64,000 nucleotides of DNA. Source: Diploptera punctata. Lineage: Eukaryota > Arthropoda > Insecta > Blattodea > Blaberidae. The DNA lies in NCBI GenBank assembly GCA_030220185.1, contig JASPKZ010007249.1:1674001-1738000 (forward strand), in the 5' to 3' direction. The notes under the pieces are model-generated. The model searched no databases, had not been told where the DNA came from, and saw nothing but the letters and a program-made list of their open reading frames with translations. How positions within the stretch are numbered: the stretch's first letter is position 1; every line of letters begins with the position of its first letter. The translations under genes were made by a program, and so were the position numbers. Positions 56,931 through 64,000 of this stretch are shown here, one piece after another.

Positions 56931-59675
56931 AAACAACTGGAGTGTTACAAGCAGTATGAGCCGAGCCAAGCCATAGGCAGTTAAATTTTATTGATTTATC
57001 TGATAACAAGATCAATAAAATTTAATTCATAATTGTGATGGACATTGCTGAAGATATAGTTAGTAATATGTTGATTAAATTTTTGTCCAATAGTGTGCAT
57101 GGTAATTGTTAGATAAAGGTAAGAAGTCTCATTACTGAAGGTGGTTACTGTGCTCTTAGATCTCGCTTTCCTAATAGTAATTATTATTTGTCATTCATAA
57201 AAGAAAGAAATGTAAATACTTTCTATATTTTTGTGGGAGTGTTTAAATGACACTATTTATTTGAGAAAACTTTTTAAAAAAATATTGGATCGAGATCATA
57301 GTTTGCCACTCTGGGCTTCCTAATCTTCTTGTTTTATAACATGTACCATGCACAAGAAAGTTTTTTTTTTTTATTCAGCAATCATCTGGCCTAAGCTATT
57401 GGTTCACATGAATTAGTGGCCAAGGTGTATTATGCATTTTCCAGTAAATTGTAGGGAGGAATGGACATATCTTCTATTACAAATTGTGGCCTTGGTATGT
57501 TCGAGGATTCGGTCTTTTATTTCAGAATGATCATAGTAAGAATTAACATAATGAAAGACTGTTTGAATTGTGTACTGATAGTAAGAATAACTTAAAAGAT
57601 GAAGGTACAGGTTGTCTGATCATGTCAGAAACTGGAAAAAAAAAATGTTAATTTAATTTGCAATGCAATAATTTTTCTATATCCATGCAGTCAGATGTTT
57701 GTCATAGTCTGATGCAAAAGATCTTTACATTTTATAACAAGTATGTACTTTTCTGATCACTTTTTTACTTGAAAAGCAGTTCCTGGGCTTCAACATATTT
57801 TCAGATATGCTTCCTAATCCCAAAAAAAAAAATATATTGAATTTAGTTTAATAGATCAGAACACCTTGTGCATTCACATATACTTTTTTAGACTTATTTC
57901 TTACACCAAATAACTTGGTAAGTCAAGTATATATTTTTTGCCAGTCGAGAGGAGTAATAATTTATATGAACTTGAAGTAGGAAAAGGAATATTCAGCTGA
58001 AAACTATATATAAATATTTTCTGATTTAAGAAGTTTTCTTTCGGCTGCAGATATGTATTGTTGAGTATTTCATTTATACATACTCATTTTCTTACACTTG
58101 AATATTGTCTTTAGGTTCATTTGATCTATTCTTTGTAGCATTCCATATCTGTTTCTTCGTGTTCATTCTAATTATTTTAAAGCTCAAAGCTGTATTTGGA
58201 GACCACAAATTTGTCCACTCTCAATAGCAAGTGCATAAAAGAATGAAGAAAGGTTGATAAAATTAATGAAATGCAGAATGTAAAGAAATTGAGCAGCACA
58301 TATTTATTTTCTGGTAATTATTAATGCAAATTGAAAATTCCAAAAAATACATAATATGTTTTCATTAAAAATAAATCTATTCATTCTGCTCATTTTCTAT
58401 ATTGCATTTGTTGTGGAAGGATGCAGATTGGAATGAACGGAAAAATGTTTGAATAGCAAAATAGATTTTTATGAAAAATGCAATTGCAGATTCATCTGTA
58501 AATTCATAATATTGAAGGGTATTAAATTTTCATAAAGTTAGCACCTTTTCACCATAGGAGAGAAATTAAGTTTGAGTCTTTAAGTTTAAATTAGAATTTC
58601 ATATTTTATTGAGGATTTTTCATGAGTACCTTTATAAAGATTAAAAATGTTGCTATTTTCATTTTTCTTATTCATTTAAATCAGTAACTTGCTTTATTAA
58701 ATTAAAATCTATACTTCACTGTCTCTTTCAGCACAATACAGCTATGAATTGCATTAGTATTTACATTCTTATATATTTTTTTAGGTTTTGTATGTAATCT
58801 TTTGTCTGCTTTACACATATCATTAATTATATTTTTGTGTTATTTCAATGGCTGAAGATCAAGGGATCAGCTTTTGAGCAGTGCCATTTTACAGAATTCT
58901 TCCTTAAATTTCATCTCTTTGCTGTCATTTAGTCATTTTCACTAATATGTACTTGATTGGTGCTTTATTAAGATATGTATTGTACATAGTTCTGCAATCA
59001 TTGGTGCGCAAATGCATTGTTTTGATTACTTCTTCATATTTTCATTTTTTTGAATTTACAGACTAAAATAAGCTGATGACTATGCAGTAGTTTATGATGC
59101 AATCAATTGAACTGAAAGTAGAAAACTGTCATTTAGATTATAAGTTTTTAACCAAGTTGCCTTTTCGAAATGTGAATGAAAATGGAAGCTGTGTTGAAGA
59201 CATTTCACTGAAAGGAAAATAATTGCATCAATCACTCATACTTCTCTTGTTCCTGTTATATGAAAATATTGTTAACATGATAAAGCTAATTTTTTATATC
59301 AGCTTGAAACAGTTAAGTACTAAGTAATATTAAAAACTAGTTACTGGAATTTTTTTTGTCTAATTTTTCGTGAGTAGAAGACAAATTCTTTATTTTCTTT
59401 TTTTTTTCTTTGGTATGGGAAATATTGTAGTCCTATAAATCTTTAATGAAATTCCAACATTTTATATTTCAATTAAATTAATATTATTCTGAAGGTCATT
59501 TGTACTATTTTTTATGTAAGAAAAGGGAGTATACTCAATTTGGATATTCTGTAAAGCAGCAGATTTGAAATGAAAGTGCAAAATATTCCATAAGACAGAA
59601 GATTTTAGTTTAAGTACTTTCTGTATAGTACTAGGGATATTCAAAACAAACAATAAAATTATTTCAATTTGGGTT
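56931..59675 (+). other. Moe: Probable long 3' UTR of Moesin
   Basis: After the TAA stop there is about 2.7 kb of AT-rich, unique-looking sequence with none of the transposon families that fill the introns. AATAAA hexamers occur at 57014, 58370 and 59652. The last is followed by a T-rich stretch (GGGTTTATTTTTTCC), which fits a distal cleavage site near 59.67 kb. Repeat matter resumes just beyond. The UTR call is inferred from position and lack of insertions; no transcript evidence is available. Confidence 0.55.
59652..59657 (+). terminator. Candidate distal polyadenylation signal
   Basis: AATAAA followed within 40 bp by a T/GT-rich tract, at the end of the transposon-free block after the Moesin stop. 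The hexamers at 57014 (just 84 bp after the stop) and 58370 are alternative candidates for shorter isoforms. Confidence 0.4.
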
Positions 59676-60059
59676 TATTTTTTCCTTTAACATATTTTGG
59701 ACATATGAATAAGGGGGGGAGGATTTTGGGTTTTTGTAATATGAGTCATTGCAAAATTATAATAGAAAATTAATAGATGGTCTTCATTAGATTGAAAAAA
59801 AAATTGAGGGTGCTGTTAATATAAAATTATTATGTGCATTTAACACATAATTAAGATGAAAAAGTATTAAAGTGATGTACATTGCTTTACTACTTTCCTA
59901 ATGCAGAAAATGCTGTTGGTTACCATACTCCTTATCCTCAAATTAAGAAAATGATAGTAATATTTTTCTTTAAATAATTCATTGTAGCCATTTTAAACTT
60001 TAAAGGGTTAAATATTTCTACATATAAGATAACACCTCAACAACTGTGCAGCTGTCAAA

Positions 60060-60140
60060 GAGCAAACTTCCAAAACTTCGAAGTACTGGAGAGCAAGACT
60101 GCTAATGACTTCAGTGTTAGATGCAGCACATTAGACACCA
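60060..60140 (+). pseudogene. 3' end of RNase H-bearing retrotransposon
   Basis: TACTGGAGAGCAAGACTGCT then TAGACACCAACCAT: the same end as at 61370-61440. Confidence 0.5.
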
Positions 60141-60689
60141 ACCATAAAAATATTGCAGTTCATTCATCAAAGAAATATAATGAAAGAATAAGGAGAAAAT
60201 CTAAAAATTGCATATTGTAAAAAAGATACAAAAAATCAGTAAGAAAATGACAAAAATATTGAAAATACATCGCTTGTCAACAACAAAAAACACAATGATG
60301 TTTGGTTGAGTTGTTTCTTGACTCACCTCATACTTCTTAACTCCCTCGCAGATCCGGATTTCGTCACTGTATTTGTAACATTCTCAATGCTGTTCACGTT
60401 AACAACTGACGTCCAATGGTCTCCTCTCCTGTAGACTGACCTCTGCGCCATCTGATGGCTGACCGACAAACTTCCAAATCAATCCCCTCTCCTTATCACT
60501 GGGTATTTCAAAATTCATAGTTGTGTTTTATTCTCGCATATGTAAATTTTTCCCCAAATTGTGAGTTCCTTTAGTTTTTCCAGTTGTTTAAGTAATTTTG
60601 TTTTTGGTTTCTATTCTATGTTTTTCTGACCAGGCATGTGCAGCTATTGCAGATTTTTCTGTTTCTCCATTTTTAACATTTCTGAGGTG

Positions 60690-60795
60690 TTCACAATCTT
60701 CTTCTTCTTCTTCTTCTTCCTCCTTCCAAGTATTAGGCCAAGGCCTGTTACGATCCTATAGAAAATTTTCCCTCCAGCGTTTCATAGGACGGCCC
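60690..60795 (-). pseudogene. Retrotransposon 3' end with (GAA)n tail (family L1c)
   Basis: On + CTTCTTCTTCTTCTTCTTCC, then CCAAGTATTAGGCCAAGGCC and CTATAGAAAATTTTCCCTCC. Same junction as at 34962, 52180 and 55830. Confidence 0.7.
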
Positions 60796-60874
60796 AGTAT
60801 CTTTACAATTAATTTGATAAATTCCTGATTTTTGCAGTCTTCAATCTTTTCATTTTTGTTGGTTTTTATTAAAT

Positions 60875-61439
60875 AACACGAGACACAACACCCAAAAGCA
60901 TCAAAATTATCGAATGTCACAAAAAAACAGTTATCCCGTCTACAAAAAAAAGCTGTATTTCAATGGATTCCGGCCCATTGTGGAGTGACAGGCAATGAAA
61001 TAGCCGATTTTCTAGCCAAGAAGGGTAGCAAAATTGTTTCAAACCCAACTTCTGCTCCAGTTTCCTTTCACTCTATCAAAAGAATTATCTCAAATAAATA
61101 CATCAATAAACTTAGAGAAGAATACACCACCAAAACATCTGGAAAGAAATGGGAAAATCTACAAGCTTATGACATTACTACATTACAAAGAAAATCCGCA
61201 ATAGCAACATTCAGACTGCTAACGGGACATGACTGCTTGAATAAACACCTACACAGAATTGGTATAACAGATTCACCTAAATGCCCTTTTTGCAATTTAA
61301 ATGAAGATATGGAAAGAAACCATCTCCTCCGTTGTCCAGCTTTTGTAGAAGAGACCAGCCTTTCTGCTAAATATTGGAGTGCAAGAGAGTGAATGATTTC
61401 ATTATCAAGTGCTCGACATTAGATACCAACCAACCAACC
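60875..61439 (+). pseudogene. Non-LTR retrotransposon RNase H domain and C-terminus
   Basis: LQKKAVFQWIPAHCGVTGNE and IADFLAKKGSKIV form the last part of an RNase H domain. After a linker come TFRLLTGHDCLNKHLHRIGI, SPKCPFCNLNEDMERNHLLR and CPAF, a C-x2-C...H...C zinc-binding C-terminus. Stop at 61390. The upstream part has a one-base frameshift at an A-run near 60930. The tail is (CCAA)n. ATTAAAT at 60868-60874 and 61440-61446 is a possible target-site duplication within the PLE. The RT domain is absent (5' truncation). Confidence 0.8.
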
Positions 61440-61764
61440 ATTAAATTATCTAAACTGTAATCATTTTTCGGTGCTAATTTAATGTTGAATTTGTTGAAGA
61501 TTTTTGAAACTTGTCAATTACTAAAGGGTGGTATGTGAACTTGAATTTTTTGCCAATATCTTTATCTGTGTGAAGAGTACTTTCATTAATTGTTTTTTTG
61601 TTCCTTGAACCTCATAGTGTTATTTCCTACCTACATAACTTAACACAATGATGTATTTTATGATAACCTATAGTGTCCAAGACTTAGACTCCAGTCAGCA
61701 GCAAAATAAAAATTCAATGAAATTGAAATTATTGAGATGCCAGAAAAAAAGTTAATATTGTAGA

Positions 61765-62085
61765 CCAGCCTCATGGTCTTGTGGTCAGAGCTTTCAACTG
61801 CAATTCACAGATTCAATTCCTGGTAAGATAGCAGGAATTTTTTTTTTTAAACAGAATTATTCCTGTGGTCATCATGGTCTGGAATTTAGGTTAAATTTGA
61901 ATTTGAGGACTCGCTTGGTGCTTCATTATCATTTATCACCCATCATATCATCAGGGTAACGTAACTCTGCCTTTCAGATATCCAACTTCAAAAGTGGGTT
62001 ACAATTCTGCTAGTGCCAGGAGAGAAAGCCAGAAATGTTGTGAAGGCAACCTCATGACATTGGGGTGCATGGATATCAATCATCT
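61765..62085 (+). mobile_element. tRNA-derived SINE
   Basis: GACCAGCCTCATGGTCTTGT (box A region), AGATTCAATTCCTGG (box B, mutated), the body GGTCTGGAATTTAGGTTAAA, and the 3' part AAAAGTGGGTTACAATTCTG and GCCAGGAGAGAAAGCCAGAA. Same family as 3420-3617; its 3' end is shared with 42223-42614. Confidence 0.7.
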
Positions 62086-62144
62086 ACCGTTAGAAATCAA
62101 CCAGATATTGACAAATTTTTTAGTAAAACTTTTTCAGTGGTGTA

Positions 62145-62500
62145 TGTAATAATTAGAGTCCGGATGTTTGTTAGGCACTTAAAAAATTCAAAAAGGCACT
62201 AAAAATCATTAAAATAGGCACTAAAATTCAAAATAGGCTCTTACAAAAATTGACAACATAATTTTTTACAGCCTTAAGTAAAGAATATAAAGACATGCTA
62301 TCAATAGCATACGAAAGTATCAGGGATGATTTTGGGACTTGTTTTGCCTTTTTACAAAGAGCATACTTATGTTTTGTAGAATGTACGTGCTGCGAAACAT
62401 GGCACTTCTTTGCGAAATTCACTAAAATTTTACACACTTTGCAAAACAATATTGAACTGTCACTTGAGAATATTTCCGCGCCAAATTCTTTCACAAAATT
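62145..62500 (-). pseudogene. hAT-type transposon relic with N-terminal zinc finger
   Basis: The - strand frame at 62494-62228 reads FGAEIFSSDSSILFCKVCKI, then AKKCHVSQHVHSTKHKYALC, a BED-like C-x2-C...H...H finger as found at the start of some hAT transposases and the CGGBP1-like proteins derived from them. Next to it, GGCACTAAAA-type units recur at 62170-62225 (at least three), resembling hAT subterminal repeats. No catalytic domain is seen. Confidence 0.6.
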
Positions 62501-62669
62501 GGTCTGTTTGTCTTTTACTGTTTTCTATTCTTTAGTCATCATAAAACAGCTGTTCTAAAAGTAAAAAAAAATAAGCCACATACACTTGTTGCACCACTTT
62601 GTCTTTGAATCATCTGTCTCTGTATGAGAACTATAGACTGAATTCAGTGTTACCAACATAAAAAATAAT

Positions 62670-62930
62670 ATTGCTGTGAATGGTCTGGGAAAAAATCCAC
62701 ATCCAAAAAAACAAGAAAGATAAACTCATGAATTTCAAAACTCCCACATATTTTGACCAGATACCAGAGGTTCATCGGTCCACTGATAGAAGGAAAGAAA
62801 ACTGCCAATAAACGACATAACACCGATCGATGAGAGGCTACTAATGATGGAGATAAGCTCCGAAACTGCAGTCTAGAAGAAAAAGGATATGAGGTGAGGT
62901 AATAAAAAACACTAATTTAATTCTTAGTTT
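62670..62930 (+). mobile_element. Solo arm of PLE fold-back family L
   Basis: GGTCTGGGAAAAAATCCACA to GGATATGAGGTGAGGTAATA, about 90% like the right arm at 54391-54650, with the C-terminal tail frame broken. The core is mutated (CTAATGA for CTGACGA), with helix and GAAAC intact. Confidence 0.8.
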
Positions 62931-63179
62931 ACTTTTATCTCATGGAAAATTGTATATTAAAAGATTTTTAAAGCAAACCAAATTACATTGGGATTTTAAG
63001 AAACCTGGAGGCTCTCTTTGGAATACTATCAGCCTATGACCTGAATCAATCAGTACCTAAACTCATTTCAGTTAAAGAATAGAATAGATTAAAAACCTAT
63101 ATCAAATTGGAGCTTTTTATTGGTTCTTAAGCAGTCAATGGAAATTTCTGAGCTTACATAGGTTGTATTGACGTCTACC

Positions 63180-63335
63180 CTATTGAAATTCATCGGAGAA
63201 CAGTTTTTGACAACACACCTCATAGATTTCATGTTTTTCATGATACCACGGTTTCAAACGTGATCATGAAAAACATCGATGAAGCGAGTTGTAAAAAAAA
63301 TGTTCTCAGATAAATTTCAATGCTTATTCAAAGTT
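63180..63335. mobile_element. PLE fold-back N, related to the PLE end at 28.08 kb
   Basis: AATTCATCGGAGAACAGTTT and ACACACCTCATAG on the left compare with 28081-28125. The right arm is a short inverted copy (CATGAAAAACATCGATGAAG...AATGTTCTCAGATAAATTTC). Confidence 0.65.
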
Positions 63336-63344
63336 AAAATTGGG

Positions 63345-63470
63345 AAACACATTATGAGGTTCTTAATTAATAAATTAATGAGTCATTTTAACATCTTACC
63401 TCATGAGGTACCTCATCTTATGAGGTAAGATGTTAAAATGACTCATTAATTTTTCAATGCTTATACCTCA
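63345..63470. mobile_element. PLE fold-back H, second copy
   Basis: ATTAATGAGTCATTTTAACA...CTTACCTCATGAGGTAC and its complement, with the apex collapsed to repeated CCTCATGAGG units. The tail is reversed at the left (ACATTATGAGGTTCTTAATT). Same family as 46025-46200. Confidence 0.75.
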
Positions 63471-63474
63471 TAAT

Positions 63475-63640
63475 TTTTTTTAGGTAGAATTTGTTATCAC
63501 TCACCTCATATTGTTGTTCTTATTTAATAAGAACAATATGAGGTGAGTGATAAAAAATTCTACCTAAATGAAACCTCATACTGTGAATTCCTAAAATAAG
63601 TAGTAAATACCTCATAATGTTTATTTCCAACATTAATTTA
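63475..63640. mobile_element. PLE fold-back G, shortened copy
   Basis: TAGGTAGAATTTGTTATCAC...CACCTCATATTGTTGTTCTTA and its complement. The motif-bearing apex is deleted. The tail AACCTCATACTGTGAATTCC is followed by another tail TACCTCATAATGTTTATTTC. Confidence 0.8.
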
Positions 63641-63649
63641 ATGTATCTA

Positions 63650-64000
63650 CTCTATTGTTTAGTTGAAAGTATAGTATTGCAACTCATCTTCAAATCAATT
63701 TTAATATTATCATCCTCTCAGCATCTGGATTCATTAAGCCTTTTCTTCTCTTGTATCTCAAACTGCTGTTATTATCTATTGTACCATTTTTGAATTTAAA
63801 AAAGAAAAAGATTTTACATTTCCTGCTGAAAGTTTGAGACTATAAAAAATTATATAAACATTCTATTAAAGTATAACCATTTCTCATAGATGGAAGGGGG
63901 GGAAAGGGTGTATGATATTAAATTAATATTGAGAAGCTAAAGCTATTACTATGATAGAAATAAGTAAATTAATAAACACAATTCAATTATTGCAAATCAA
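63650..64000. other. No recognised feature
   Basis: AT-rich non-coding sequence to the end of the window. Confidence 0.4.

Larger units (their letters stand above)
60318..61625 (-). mobile_element. PLE fragment with two nested retrotransposon insertions
   Basis: On the - strand it carries pieces of the GIY-YIG domain (around 60640-60690, the complement of GCAGCTATTGCAGATTTTTC), the C-terminal tail (60500-60580), and RT-proximal parts at 61455-61590. It starts with ACTCACCTCATACTTC and ends with the tail ACCTCATAGTGTTATTTCCT at about 61608-61628. It is interrupted by a family L1c 3' end with (TTC)n (about 60690-60795) and by the RNase H retrotransposon at 60875-61439. Confidence 0.65.

Noticed and set aside
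1..64000. Endogenous viral sequences or LTR retrotransposons
   Set aside because: I saw no gag, protease, integrase or envelope-like frames and no long direct terminal repeats; all reverse transcriptase pieces fit non-LTR or Penelope-like elements.

Overview
The window looks like a piece of an AT-rich, repeat-saturated insect nuclear genome, most probably a cockroach or close relative (Blattodea). This guess rests on the insect-type ERM protein and on the mix of non-LTR retrotransposons, tRNA-derived SINEs and Penelope-like elements; I could not run a database comparison. There is no bacterial-style gene organisation, no CRISPR array and no viral gene.

The only host gene I can support is Moesin (Moe, ERM family) on the + strand. 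Nine coding exons (31604-31726, 38727-38878, 40377-40460, 43681-43827, 47401-47661, 50072-50282, 50804-50950, 52702-52932, 56766-56930) join in frame with GT-AG introns. They give 506 residues that run from inside FERM lobe F1 to the C-terminal actin-binding tail. Roughly the first 64 residues (the start codon and most of F1) are not visible and probably lie upstream of the window. The stop is followed by about 2.7 kb without recognisable transposons, read here as a long 3' UTR ending near 59.67 kb.

Region by region: 1-31.6 kb is intergenic or upstream intron made of decayed non-LTR retrotransposons (at least three families), tRNA-headed SINEs with target-site duplications, Helitron-like repeats, microsatellites, and a 5'-truncated Penelope-like element (PLE) at 28.1-29.2 kb with reverse transcriptase and GIY-YIG endonuclease coding. 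The introns from 31.7 to 56.8 kb are packed with fold-back (inverted-repeat) PLE derivatives, tRNA-like repeats (including a 300-bp tandem array), two mariner-type relics and further retrotransposon fragments. From 59.7 to 64 kb there are nested PLE and non-LTR insertions, a SINE, a hAT-like zinc-finger relic and more fold-backs.

The most interesting signal is shared by about ten diverged fold-back subfamilies. Each arm carries CTGANGA, a short hairpin, then GAAAC, which is the hammerhead-ribozyme core reported in PLE terminal repeats. Each arm then ends in ATGAG|GTRAG, a match to the 5' splice-site consensus. The copies lie inside an expressed gene's introns in both orientations, and one pair at 54.1-54.65 kb forms a hairpin with roughly 260-bp arms that carries the same PLE reading frame on both strands.
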